A stretch of 64,000 bases of DNA, taken from NCBI GenBank assembly GCA_963920575.1, contig OY986973.1, forward strand, positions 18,524,062 through 18,588,061. The letters run 5' to 3'. This stretch comes from Narthecium ossifragum. Its lineage: Eukaryota; Streptophyta; Magnoliopsida; Dioscoreales; Nartheciaceae. Position numbers and translations under genes: made by a program. Shown one piece after another: positions 10,621 through 23,004 of the stretch (positions are counted from its first letter, which is position 1; the number at the start of each line of letters is the position of its first letter). The notes beneath the pieces are model-generated. The model was not told where the DNA came from and ran no database searches. It saw only the letters and a list, made by a program, of their open reading frames with translations.

Positions 10621-12135
10621 ATATACTATAGTTGTTTAAAATAAAAACTAACATTTTTTAGTTTCAATCACAGACAAAAACTGTGTTCTAATTACAAAGT
10701 ATTACATAGTTTCAATCACAGTTAAAAACTGAGATTAGCCTTGCATGATTCATGACAGTTGTTAATAACTGTGATTAAAAAGAGCCAACCATGAAAATAG
10801 TTCTTTACTCATTTTCTTTATGACTGTTTTTCTAAAACTGACATCTTTGTGATTTCTTTAGTGTGATCTTTATTATTTTTTCTTGTAGTGTATGTGGATT
10901 GAGTGTCGTTAGGCGTGTTTCCCGCACATCGTGAAATCCGGGACGCATCTTTCACGCATGTCACTAAGGTCGTTATGGGTGTGACCTTTTCATTTGGAAA
11001 GATATGCTGCCATATGCGTTGCGTTCAACTCTATGTGTAACATCCCCCGGACAAATTATATCGGGGTCACAGGCAATAGCCCAAGCACATGCCAGGTGTG
11101 ACGAGGCCAAAGGGGAGGTCATGAATGGAAATGTTCAACTGATGCACGAACAACTGTGTGAAACCCGTATTATTACTTGGGTCCTGGTCATTGTTGTAAC
11201 AACTATATTTGTCAAGGTTTTTTTCTAACAATATGTTGATCCTTCCATCAACTAGTCTAATGTTGGCTCTATGTAAATCCTGGCTCCATGGTTTTATAGT
11301 GTGATAACTCCAGTTATATTTTCCCATCATCGATTGGATAAACATTTGTAATGTTCAAAAGTAATGTAATCATGTTGCTACTAATTTTTGTCATGTATGG
11401 GTGCCTATGCATTTGTATCTTATGTGGGATTTTGTTTTTATGTTTTCCTTGATCCGACACTAGTGCGTTGTAAACAATCATATATGAGTTGTTTGTGATT
11501 GCAAATTACAACAATGCTTGCTGAAAGTACAAAGACAATCATATCTGATTCTGCTTCATACGCTGATAAATTCATGGTATGTGATTATGCATTTGCTCAA
11601 TGTTATGCTACATTCGTAAACAATCATATCTTATTCGGCTGAATGTCTTGTTAATTCCTCGTATGTGGTTATGTATTTGTTCTATACTTTGTTGCATTCG
11701 TAGGCAATCATATCTTATTCAGTTGAATATCTTGTTAATTTGTGGCATGTGGTTATCATATTTTACATTGGCCATTCACCCACATCATTATCCTAATCAT
11801 ATATCATGTATTTTCACAGTTATGGTCAAAGTAAAAAAATATCCTCTTCCAAAAGTGCATCCGTAAGATACAACATGAACTTATTGCTAGGACGATGTTC
11901 ATTCACTTCTTAGATTCTCCTAACTATTGATAAGGACTTTGTCCTACTCGATGAGATCGTTTTGGACTGGAAAAATGATTTATCCTTTCAAATTGAACCA
12001 GGGGTGATAGAACTCAAGCATGTTGACACTGTCATTATTTTGGGATTGATGTGTGCAGGAGACACCATCACATTCGATGTAAACACAGATGCCAGTCATA
12101 GACAAACACAATAGCGTTATCAAGTTCCAGATTAG

Positions 12136-12489
12136 ATGGGAAGGCATTTAGGTGCAATTACGAAGGTGACGAGACAGTATATTGCAGCAAAGATTCATGA
12201 GTTATATGAGAAGGAGGATGAGCACGACGTCGAGGACACTGTTAGATTCCTCATATACTATTTGTTCATGGCCCTGCTATTCTCTCGAAATGACTACACT
12301 TGTCCACTGGAACTTGGAGAGTACTTAGCAAACTTGGGCAATCTTCGGAGATATGATTGGGCAAGTGTTGTGAATCGTATGTTACTTCATTCAGTATCCC
12401 GGTCTACTCAAAATTTAAGGATGCAAAGAGATGAAAGTACAAGCAATAAAAGAAAACAATACAAGCAAAGGGTAAGCACGAAAACCTGA
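12136..12489 (+). pseudogene. Upstream part of a second Ulp1-protease transposon gene
   Basis: A 117-residue frame includes DVEDTVRFLIYYLFMALLF, ELGEYLANLGNLRRYDWASV and VNRMLLHSV. This arrangement (hydrophobic helix, 'YxWxxVV', hydrophobic helix) recalls the conserved domain found N-terminal to Ulp1 protease in plant transposon ORFs. I cannot name the exact family with certainty. It continues, in decayed form, to about 12699, where an LTR-like insertion interrupts it. The remaining part, including protease motifs, resumes at 18999. 10891-12135 upstream has fragments in the same direction but no clear start. Confidence 0.5.
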
Positions 12490-13559
12490 AAGAAGAAGGT
12501 TCCAAAAAGTGCTAGACCAATAGAAGTATCTATTGGTCAACGATTGCACCTTGCTGCTCATGGTGAGTGACTCTATATGTGAATCAAATGTTTAATTTGT
12601 ACAAAATTATAGATGACTGACTAATGCGAGTTTTTTTTGTAGATTTTGTTTTATGAGCATACTCGCAATATTTCATTAAGGGACGTACCACATACTTTCT
12701 GTCACGGCCCGAGCCCAAAAACCCATTCGGATCGGGACGTGAGCAAACCTAACTCTACAATCCAACCTGTGGTGCACAATTAACATATCCAAAATCCACA
12801 ACTAATTTAAATATAGGGACATAAGGGTAAGGAACTAACTATCACAATTCTCAATTTACAAGAACTAAGCAAAAACATGTTATCTCATATATCACCAAAA
12901 AGAGCATTATATAATATGTCCCTAATTATGTCAAAGATCCTCAAGTTCAAAATAGTAAAGAGGATAATGAGAAGTTACATCTCGAATTGCGCCTATACAT
13001 GCGCACGCAACCCGGATAGAGTGAGCAACAAAGCTTGGTAGGGATTTACTCTACGTCACACTCAAAGAAAGGGCAAATACAATTGTGTCATCCTTCACCT
13101 AAATCTAAGGAGTGACTCAAGGTTCACACCGGCCTTACCGATTCCCCGAGGGCTTGATCCGGCATACCTGAGTCACACGAATCGACGAAACACCTATTCG
13201 CCCATGTCTTAACTTTATGATTCTAATGCAAACAAAAATGCATGAATGATCACAAACATCAATCAGAATATAATCATGCAACAGTATGCCACAACAATAT
13301 ACAGTGCTAAGCATTTAAGCTTTTCAAGGGCTCACTAACAATCAATCAACAAGGGCACATGTTCGGCCCTTTATCAAACTCAATATGTAAAGAAGTAGTG
13401 ACAATGGCACACCGTCGGCCAACTATCAACTAACCAATCAAATAGGCACACCATCGACCAATTAAACTAACATCCAATTAGGCACACCATCAGCCAATTA
13501 ACAATTTATACATTCCCAAGGGACATGACTCTCTTGGTTCATTTACAAGTCTTATATAA

Positions 13560-13621
13560 GGATCGACCACACTTAGGGTCTAGATATGTATATAATACAT
13601 ACATATACATACATACATACA

Positions 13622-13654
<33 letters not shown>

Positions 13655-13673
13655 GTATATATATATATATATA
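13560..13673. repeat. ATAC/TA microsatellite
   Basis: ATAC tetranucleotide repeats (about 13595-13650) pass into a TA run that abuts the terminal inverted repeat at 13674. A matching TA run follows the other end at 17672. Confidence 0.9.
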
Positions 13674-13825
13674 GGGAGATTATCTGAATAGAACCGGTTC
13701 GTTAGGCTTATCCAACGAACTCGGTTCTCGACCGTCCGATCCCATCGGACGGTCAGGATCAAATTCGATCCTTTAAGTATTCTTCGCCTCTTCGCCTCTC
13801 TCTCTCGCCTTCTTCGCCTCTCTCT

Positions 13826-14095
13826 CGAGCCACCGCCGCGCCTCGTCCCCCCTCCACCCTAGATCCAGCGCCGGCCCCTCTCTCGAGCCACCGCCGCGCC
13901 TCGTCACCGCCGCGCCTCGTCCCCCCTCCACCCTCGATCCAGCGCCGGCCCCTCTCTCGAGCCACCGCCGCGCCTCGTCCCACCGCCGCGCCTCGTCCCC
14001 CCTCCACCCTCAATCCAGCGCCGGCCCCTCTCTCGAGCCACCGCCGTGCCTCGTCCCCCCTCCACCCTCGATCCAGCGCCAGCCCCTCTCTAGAG
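13826..14095. repeat. GC-rich tandem repeats
   Basis: Repeated blocks of CTCGAGCCACCGCCGCGCC and CTCCACCCTCGATCCAGCG occur about four times with slight variation, just inside the left inverted repeat of the 13674-17671 element. Antisense this gives an open but repetitive Arg/Gly-rich frame. Confidence 0.8.
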
Positions 14096-15510
14096 GTGCG
14101 CTCCTCCAGCGCCGCCCCGTCCACGAACCCACCTCCCTCCCTCTCCACCCTCCTCCAGCAGCCCTCCTCCAGCCTCCAGCGCCGTAGTGTTGCTAATTCA
14201 CAGAGGTGTTGGCGTGATAAAGGGTGGCATTTTTGAGCTCAAGGTCGCTTAGACTTATTTTTTGCCAGAGGTAAGTTATTAGCTTTCGCGGTGTATTGAT
14301 TAATTAAACCTACCTCTCAAACATTTAGTTTCATATGGAATTTTGGAATGTCCTCTTAATTATTCTGTCTAGATGTTCCTACAGCTTCTAAAATGTGAGA
14401 ATGGAGCTGATTTACAAGTAATTTTTTTTCCATATTGTTTGTTCATCTGGAAATTCTAGGTGGATGATTCTTAGTTTGAAGACTATTATGGTGGCATGAT
14501 TATGGCCTCCATGAGGTCAATAACTGAAAGAAATTGCAAGATATGAGGGTGAACTTATGCCATTGGCTTGTTAGATATGCAGAGTGTTGGATACATCAAA
14601 TCCAACTCTTATTGTTGCTCGTCATTCAGTAAGAACATCTTTTTAAAACTTCATGGATACAAAGTTTTCAGAACGTATCATTCCTTGCACTAAAGCAGGC
14701 TTTCTGGCCTTCCCCTCCCCTTTAAAAGGTTGTTTTCGCATATGGTTCTCAAGGTTATATGGAGCAAAGTATTGTTTCTTTCTTGCAACAATAATTATAG
14801 ATCTTGTTCCTTGCTTCTTAGAAGGGTATCTTATGGAATTATTTCTTTGGCATTTTTTAGCTTCCTTGCAACTCTTATTTTTCAGCTTAGGAACTGGAAA
14901 AGAGACATAAGAAGCTAATTTACTGCAGCATCTATCAGATGCTTGCTTGGTTGTTAATTTACTGCAGCATGTTTTTGATTGACTCCTCATGGATAACTTC
15001 TAGTTGAGGACAATTGTGTATTTTTTTTCTTTGATGTGCAACTTCTAACATTAAAGTGTTGTCTGCTTCTTGTCGTGGTAGCTCTGACACTTGCTTAATG
15101 CATCTACAGAACCTAAGTTGTGAACATATGAACGAGTTGATGTCTTTCATTCCTGACATGGATTGCCTATAGAGATGTAAATACCTCAACCCCAATTTTA
15201 AAGCTTTCTCCTGTAGATTCCCACGCACTGTTGTTTAACAATTTGAAATTGGAAGATTGGAAACTGAAATGAAATCGGTCACTTACAGAATGCTAAAAGA
15301 ACTTGGTTGAGTCCTCAATGAGCATAACATAACTGTTTTAAAGCATTTTCCTAAACTACTTGGTGATGGTTTTACATCATGGGGCATGCAGAACTCAGTT
15401 TGCTTCATAAGATTTCTTGCATTGATTTCTCTTTTTCTCTTATGCAGGATATTGCTGGACGCTACTCGATTCATTTAAAGTCGAATTTGGAAGGCAATAT
15501 GTAGCGTTGT

Positions 15511-15657
15511 TTGTACTCTAAGCAATTCTGCTTTGTAATTAAGGGTTGTTAGCTGTGGTTTGTACTCTAAGCAATTCTGCTTTGTAATCAAGGGTTGTTA
15601 GATGTGGTTTGTACTCTAAGCAATTCTGCTTTGTAATCAAGGCCTGTTAGCTGTGAA
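15511..15657. repeat. Three tandem copies of a 49-bp unit
   Basis: The unit begins TTGTACTCTAAGCAATTCTG and recurs at 15511, 15560 and 15609 with near identity, ending in GTTAGCTGTGG-like sequence. It lies in the interior of the 13674-17671 element. Confidence 0.9.
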
Positions 15658-17668
15658 TTGTTAATTGAAATCAAGGTTGTAATCAAAGACTGAATATGTT
15701 AGCTATTGGCTGTTAGCTGTTAGTTGCAATATCTGCTGTGTAGTGAGTGGTTATAATCAATTCAAACAAAAATATGATTTTCATCCCAAATTGCTAATAT
15801 AATTCCAGTATAATCTATTTATAAGGGAGGGGGCATCAAACCTGACCTCCAAACTCAGATGCAATATACAGGATTGAAATTTTTTTAGTACGGTACAAGA
15901 AGAACAAAATGAATCTTGTATGAAGAGCTTGAATTTGAGCTTGAGCTTGAGTTGTGATAAGAGTAAGAGCTCGATCTTGATCTGATCAGATCTTGAGCTG
16001 TGATAAGTCAACACAAACAAAAAGGTTTGTTAGTACATAACAAGCAAAGGAAACTTCAATAGTACTTCAGTCTTGAAAGTACAATATGCAACAAAATAAG
16101 TTGAATACCAATCACAGAGCATTAATAAATCTTCATGTTTAGGGCTTCTTCATCATACTCATGCTAATACCAGAAGGGAAAAAATTGATCAATAATAAAC
16201 TTCCTTCGTCGGTTCCACAGCTACTGCCATGGCTTTTCCTGCAGCCAGATAAAGATGGTAATGCAATACATTCAGCACTGGTGCCATTGTGGTTTTAAAA
16301 ATCTGAAAATGCCTTACCTGATCGCAGAAACATAAAAAATGCCTGATATGAAGTAATGGATAAAGGTTTTATACAAATCATGCATTGTTTCCTTTAAACA
16401 TTGGTTGCATCAGCTTAACTAGAAAAATAGTTTCAGGCCATAAAAGCATGAATAACCACCTGAGAGATCCAAATGAAGTGAATGCAAGAAATGCAGCTTG
16501 CATGCAGTTATCCATTTTCTGATGAACTTACACTAATCAGCTAATCAGTTATTAAGGGTTAGACAAACATTACACATTCTTCTTTAGGTTGACACTCATA
16601 GACAAATAAAACAATGCTGGTTACACCAACCAAAAGGAATATTTGCTTTAGCTTATGACAAATCCAATAGTAAACACCTATTTTGCAATCATAAGTGAGA
16701 AAGGGGTGCGCCATCAGCATGTACTAAGACACCAAGGAATGTGAACAGGAACACATCTTGGTCACACCAACCAAAGGAAATGTTTGCTTCTTACAAGTCC
16801 GACCCTAAACACTTGTTTTGCAGCCTGAAGGAGTGAAAGGGCTAAACAATCAGCATGCGTTCTGAAACCAAAAAAGGCGACCAAGATCAGTCCCAAATGT
16901 TCTATAGACCTTCAATGGTATCAAACTCATCACCAGAATTACTGCTTATCCGCAACCTCCGAAGATGAATCGATGATTATTTCACTATCCATGCAAAAAC
17001 CTATATTCTTAGCCAAGATTGTTAGCCACTTCTAATCAACAGCTAAAGAACTCACCAAAACCCAATTTAAGCACTAAAGAGATAAGATAATTCTCTCGCA
17101 ATATCTAACAGAAAAGATCCAGTGGAAACGGAAACCAAGTAGGAACCTTTCAAATCCAAACAATAACACATTCACCATTTCAGACTTCTATCTACGAAAA
17201 TCTCCTTCTCGGATGAGAGAAGATCCATGGCTTCCCCTCCGTCGACGAGAGGCGCATGGGCTGGGTTGTCCGGCGGTCGAACCAGATGTCGCCGCCGCCG
17301 TTGGAGTTGGGAGGTCGTGGATGCCCTAGATCGGTGGACGAGGGTGGACGGGTCACGGCGGTGCGATGGCGAGGGAGCAGGGTCGCGGCGGTGCGATGGC
17401 GAAGAAGCTGGTCGTGGGACCGGCGCTCCGGAGGATAGGAGGAGGGATGCCAGGGGCGATGTTGGTCGGCGGAAAGCGGCGACTGTGGTCGCGAAACCGA
17501 CGCTCCGGAGGAGAGGAGGGTTGCCGAGGGCGATCAGCAGAGGAGGAGAGGAGGAGGGTCGCGGAACCTAATAACCCCGAATTTGATCCTGATCGTCGGA
17601 TGGGAATGGACGATCAAGATCGCAGTTCGCTCCCTAACACTAACGAACCAGTTCTATTCAGAAAATTC

Positions 17669-17710
<42 letters not shown>

Positions 17711-18998
17711 TATGTATGTATCATGCTTCAAGATTGAACCTCTAGATTAACAAGGGAACTAGAAACTAAACAAATATGCCGAAAATTCAAGATTTAATCA
17801 TTTAAAATCTACCGAATTAAGCATGTTAGTTCTAGATATTGCTAAGAACAACATATCAAAGATTCAAAGTGAATTGGGCTTAAAAACCAACAAACATATG
17901 AGAAAAACACATACATTCGGATTTGCTACAGTATCGACGGAACAAATGCAAACGAAGGCCGGTCGAGATGAAATTTGAAAACGTAGTAGATCAGGTTAAG
18001 GACAATAAGGTAGAAACTAGAAATCAAAGAAACGACCAAGTCCTAACTTAAGCTAACCCAAAACCAAAGATTGGGGGTAGAAACTCTACCTTAAATTAAG
18101 CTAATCATCCGCCAATCTTGCTTCTTAGATCTAGGATGGCATAAATCTAACTCCTTCCAAACTTTTGCCGCCTCCAATTCGTTGGAAATTTCCTCCTCAA
18201 GCTCTCTTTGTAAAAGACTCAAAGACACATGAAAAAGAGAAAGGGGAGAGAGCGGATATGAACACATCAGACTCTACTATTCATGTTGCAGTACTCGGGT
18301 TAAGTACTGTTCTTGCTACATTATAAGCCTAGAACCAATCCTAACTTAAACGAAGAAACATATGTAACTTCTACATCCGAACTCCGAACATGACAATTCA
18401 AGTGTGTTGGAAAGCTCCTTCCAAAACACACAAGTTTGTAGTTCAGACTAACCCAAGATTCTGACATTTAAAAGGTCTAAAATGCCCTTAAAATTTAATG
18501 TTTTTTGAAAATCAGAAATACGGAACAAAAACGAATTACAAATAGGGTTATTTCGGTCACTTCAACTCTGAAAATTCCAAAACTTCCGGAATTGCTTTCC
18601 CTACCCAAAACACAAGTGTGAGAATCAAAATTACACAAAAAGACCAAACATAGCCCACCCAGGAGCCCAAAATGTATAAAACTCGAAATACGAAAGCCTC
18701 GAGAACCTAATGGTCCAAATTCCGGAATTTTCATCCGAAAATTCTAAACTTCACACATTAGTCTACCCCTACTAGATACACGTGTGAGGAAAGCAAAACG
18801 GGGCCAAAAGCCCACTCGGCATGCATGTTCCACACGCGTGCCTCCGATATTTAAGAAATACCGATTTCTTCTCGAATCGACGGGCCACTTGAGTCACAAG
18901 CGTCCCAATTCAAGTCCAACCAATGAGTTAGGCTCTACCGAGCCTAACCACACCTGGCTAACCCGTGTTTACTCTACACCAAGTATTGGGTCCTCACA

Positions 18999-21012
18999 CT
19001 TGCCCTTCAATGTTGCGGTGGGACAAGTCACAAAAACGTAGACGTAACACCATCCAAAAGGAACTATTCAAGCTCTCCCTAGACGATGTAAATACTTTTA
19101 AAGAAAAGTACATATATTCGCTTAAAATATTTATCAAAATGTGGCATAAGGTAGTGATGAAATCATATCCGGAAATGATAAGTACACACTAACCTGGAGA
19201 TTAGCATGGAAGAGAGGACGTGGCTCGAAGAAGTCATGGCTCGGCAGGCCAATATTCCAAATTTACAAGACAAACCTAAGGTTTCAAAAAATAGATACAC
19301 TCTGATGTTTGAATTAAATACAGTTCTGATTTCTTGTCCTTTAACTCTACGATAGCTTATGTTATTATGCTACATGTTGTTAGACTCTTCAGAACAAAAC
19401 AATGGAGAACACATACATGGATGAGAATGAGATGACGGGGTCCAAAGACTATTCAATTGGAAGTGAGTTGCGCAACCAACAATTGTTGCTTGAGAATGAC
19501 CGGTTAAGGGCCAAACTAGCTGAACTAAAGGCATTGTGTGAGGGTAGAGGGAAAGCAAAGGGGGAAAGAAAAGCTGATTCCGTAATCATTGCGGAAGGAT
19601 CGGTGGGAGAGAAAGCCAGGGCGGACAAGAGCAATGTACTCGATGAGGTATGCCATATAAAAGCTTTATCATGGAATGTAAATTTGCATTATGTAGCATG
19701 TCTACCTTACCACCCAGCAACTTCATTGCAACGCCAGCTGGTGCGATGTAGATGATATAGAGGAATTCACAAGAAAAAATTGAAGTGGAGGACAAGAGCA
19801 TGATCATAGGCTTCTTGGATTGTCTGGGCTGGTAATCGAACCCACGCCCTCCTTTTCATTCTACTGTTTGGATTTCACATGTATCACATCAAATATTTGA
19901 AAATGATCAAATTTTATGTGTGAATTTTAGCATGAACGAAGTTGTATGGGAAGTGGAATACATACAACTACATGCAAGTGCCATACTTAGGCTGCTATCT
20001 AACTATGAAATAGATGGTGACGTTATTCATATGCGGCAGAGGATGTATCAAGAAAGGGTCCGGCGTCAACTAGACAAGTACAGGAAATGCATTTTCTCCA
20101 ACCAATACTTGAATGTGAGGCTAAATCTGTCTTAGTATGCTTTGTTGTCAATGAATTCCAAAAATAACTACATCTTATGGGCGCTATAGGATATTTTTTT
20201 GATTAATTGAAATCTGACTTAATATGCTTTACCTATATTCATTGTAGGTGGTTGTTAAGACAAATAATGGTATATTCTTTGACAACCTATGATATGTATG
20301 GGAGGGGTAAGGTGATGTGACTGACGTAGACTACTAGCTCATCCTGCTCAATACCGCAGAACCAAGTCATTGGCACTTGCTGACCCTGTACATTCAAGAG
20401 GGATGAATTTAGCATTACTCGTCAATAAAGAGTGACTTGTTCATCAAATATATTACTTTTGTATTACATATCACCATAGATATTTTGTTCAAATTCAGAT
20501 ATTGACACGACTGTTTGTTCAAATTCAGATATTGACAGGACTGTTGAATACGATTACATGTAGACGTGATGGGTATGGAATAATGTTTCTCATACGTATC
20601 CAAGCCAGTATGCTACAAAGGTCAGTGCCTATACCCATTTCATAGGAAAGAAAATCTCCGTTAGCGGGGACTTTGACTTGCCTGAGTGAGCTTACGAGGA
20701 ATTCTACGGGCCACAACAACAAGGATCATAAGTGAATCATCAATTTCATTTAGATCACTATTATGGATACATTAAAGATCAAAAAGGCTACAACTGACTA
20801 TGTAATCCTTTGCTTCTAGGATGGATTGTGCTATATTCATCATAGAGTACATGGATAGACTACAGAAGAGGGGCGATATAAATTTTGACCTAAAAAAGAT
20901 GTCGTTGACGAGGGAAAATTACACAGCAGAAATTATTGTCGACAGTCAGGACCATCGTCTAGATGGAAAGCAAGAGAGACCAACCAAAGGGAGGAAAAAA
21001 TCAGTGCAATGA
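18999..21012 (+). pseudogene. Second Ulp1-protease transposon gene, downstream decayed part
   Basis: After the LTR-like insertion, plus-strand fragments continue. 19061-19190 is basic and helical (LFKLSLDDVNTFKEKY). 19403-19650 is a leucine/charge-rich coiled coil (LRNQQLLLENDRLRAKLAEL). 19930-20135 holds HMRQRMYQERVRRQLDKYR. Near 20368 SHWHLLTLYIQE matches the catalytic-His strand of Ulp1 proteases, and at 20821 DCAIFIIEYMDRLQKRG matches the catalytic Cys strand and helix. Stops and frame breaks lie between them (for example after IQEG), so it is not functional. It is oriented opposite to the CACTA protease and clearly diverged from it, so it is an independent transposon lineage. Terminal repeats were not found. 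Confidence 0.65.
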
Positions 21013-21982
21013 TTCCTTGCTGACATGAGTACAAGCATGTGAATATGCTTTTCTAAACATGGTCATATATGCAATGTTTTTGGTAAAGACGACCATGATT
21101 CGAAGATTATGTTTAGGCTAAAAAGCACTCTAATACCCTGTGGTTTCAAATTTTTGCAGTTTAGTACCATGCCATTTAAAAATTACTAAAAAATGCTTGA
21201 AGTTACTTACTAATGCAGTATAGTACATACATTGTGACGCTGTTACTAAATCTTGACGGTAAACCAGCATGTGACCGGTTTTACATCCGTTTCCAACGAC
21301 ATCAGTGGTTTTGCACTCGTTTCCTAGTCACAAGCAACGCAGGCGGCGGAGGAGAAGGAAGAACTCTTCTTGGATGACGAGTGAGAATGGGAGGAGAAGT
21401 GTGAGGACATGTCCCTCTACTCCTGGGTCGACCGGCTGGGTCGGGCCCGTGGCTCGTTTGATTGTTTCGCGTCGAGCGCGCGATTCAGTGGATCGCATTG
21501 TTTCTTGGACCACAAGGGCAATTTGGTAAATTACATCTTGTCGGTTTGTTTCACACCGGCGTGTGCACACACTGACCATGTTTGTGATAATGTGTGTTTA
21601 GAATGGTTAGTGGACCCGAGATCGAAAGATCCTTTCTTCTCATCGCGTGCGAGAGGACTTTGGACGGCTTCCCAGTGACCTGGCGGTGGCAACGATGAGG
21701 GAGGAGGGCATCCTTGTCCGGATTAAGGAGGATTAGCGGCAGATTAGCAGGATTGAGGTAGGGTTCCTACCCTAAACCCTCTTTTAGGCAATATTAGGGT
21801 ATTCGCCGGTTGATTTGTTGATCTCTTCACTAGATGGTTCCTCTACAATTGTTCTTCAACTGATTGAAGTTCCATAAGATTTATTAGTGATTTAATTGAG
21901 CTTTATGCATCTTTTTCTTGGATATTTCCTGAATTTATGTTCTTATTTGAAACTGCTTGTTTAAGCTCAAATTCAGTCATGT

Positions 21983-22095
21983 AGATCCTTGAATCTCGGG
22001 CAATCTTCTTTATAGATCCTTGAATGATCTCGGGTAATCTTCTTTGTAGATCCTTGAATGGTCTCGGGTAATCTTCTCTGTAGATCCTTGAATCT
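21983..22095. repeat. AGATCCTTGAAT tandem repeats
   Basis: Four copies of AGATCCTTGAAT followed by TCTCGGG(T/C)AATCTTCT at a spacing of about 31-34 bp. The position in the LTR is broadly comparable to the GATCGATC cluster of the 55547 copy. Confidence 0.85.
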
Positions 22096-23004
22096 ACTTT
22101 CAATTGCCACTGATTTCATAATTTCGGATTTGCATATGAATTATGATGAATTTTCTACTAAACTATGACGAAACATGACTTTTGGAAAAAACTTAAGAAA
22201 TTTATTGAATTTTTTACTTCAATTTGGTCCATTTCTTGGATATGTTTTCCCCTAGCATCTGTTTCTATATCCGACCATGTTTGATTTCAAGTTTCACAGC
22301 ATTTAGACGTCAATTTATTGAGATTTCATCGTTTCCAACTTTTCATTTACTGTAGCAATCCGAAAATAGGTATTTTTGTGGATTTTGATGATTTTTAAGG
22401 TTTAATTCGTCGTGAATCATGGAATTGATGCTCCTATAGTGACATCTAGGATTAGCATGTTCAATTTGATAGGTTTTTGGTTGATTTAAATACTTGAATT
22501 TCGGCATGTTAGTTAGTTACTAACTCCCTTGTTCAATTAGTGATAAATTGAGAATCAGACTAAATGTATATATGTAGTATATGTATATATCAAGGCCCTA
22601 TGTGTGGCCAAGCCCTAAGTGAGGCAAGTTGTATGCTATGCCTAAACCTTGCAAGTTGTTTTGGCATATTGTTGCATGCATGTACTCTTATATGTGCGTG
22701 TGAGCATGCATGCATTGATTGCATTAGAAGCATAAGGTTAGGACGTAGATGGATAGGTGTTTCGTCGATCCATGCGACTCAAGTAGACCAGATCTAGCCA
22801 TAGGGCCGGGGTTGGGTAGATTGTGGTCTATGACGCGGTTATAGTCTTAGTTTGATTGCATCATCATTCGAGAATTGTTAAGTAGTTGAACTAAAATATT
22901 ATATTGTACTATTTGAGGTTTAGTTGGCGTGTTAGGACTTTCGATCCCGTTGACGTAGGCTGGAGCTTCATCATGGTTGATGTTCCCGCTGAAAATTCCC
23001 TCTT

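Larger units (their letters stand above)
6082..10890 (-). mobile_element. CACTA (En/Spm-type) transposon, complete ends, 4.8 kb
   Basis: The left end reads CACTACTAGAAAAAACTAT. The right end read inward reads CACTACAAGAAAAAATAAT. Both are classic CACTA termini. The immediate flanks are TAT at 6079-6081 and TAT at 10891-10893, the expected 3-bp target duplication. Both ends carry subterminal repeats of a shared motif set (AAACTGAGAT, ATCACGGTT, CTGTGATT; about 6100-6470 and 10640-10870). Coding material on the minus strand is a transposase-associated domain (9125-8799) and a Ulp1-like protease (8706-7540). The catalytic transposase core is not visible, so the element is probably non-autonomous. 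It also encloses a permease exon (6766-6502), which is evidence for gene capture, and a GC-rich segment with a tandem duplication. Confidence 0.9.
13674..17671. mobile_element. 4.0-kb element with ~100-bp terminal inverted repeats, inserted in TA repeats
   Basis: The left end GGGAGATTATCTGAATAGAA and the right end read inward (GAGGAATTTTCTGAATAGAA) start inverted repeats. These run about 100 bp with shared blocks GGTTCGTTAG, GATC...CATCGGACGGTCAGG-like and GATCAAATTCG. Both ends sit in TA microsatellite, so the target duplication cannot be read. Subterminal GC-rich blocks (13780-14160 and 17220-17570) are followed by an AT-rich interior with apparent splice sites (donor GAG|GTAAGT near 14270, acceptor TTATGCAG near 15448) but no family I recognise. 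A Mutator-like or other TIR class is plausible. Coding potential for a transposase is not seen. Confidence 0.75.
12700..18998 (-). mobile_element. Family-A solo-LTR-like insertion (minus orientation), containing a nested element
   Basis: Boundaries are TGTCACGGCCCGAGCCC at 12700 and GGGTCCTCACA ending at 18998. They match the ends of other copies here (TGTGAAGACC... / ...GGGGCGTGACA). The flanks CTTTC (12695-12699) and CTTGC (18999-19003) agree at four of five positions, as in an old 5-bp target duplication. After removing the 4.0-kb nested element the unit is about 2.3 kb. It shares the GAGTGAGCAACAAAGCTTGG region (about 13020) with the other copies. No gag-pol coding is present. It splits the transposon gene at 12136-21012. 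Confidence 0.7.

Noticed and set aside
19825..19865. tRNA-like T-arm (GGGTTCGATTACC on the minus strand)
   Set aside because: No matching anticodon and D arms or acceptor stem could be laid out around it.
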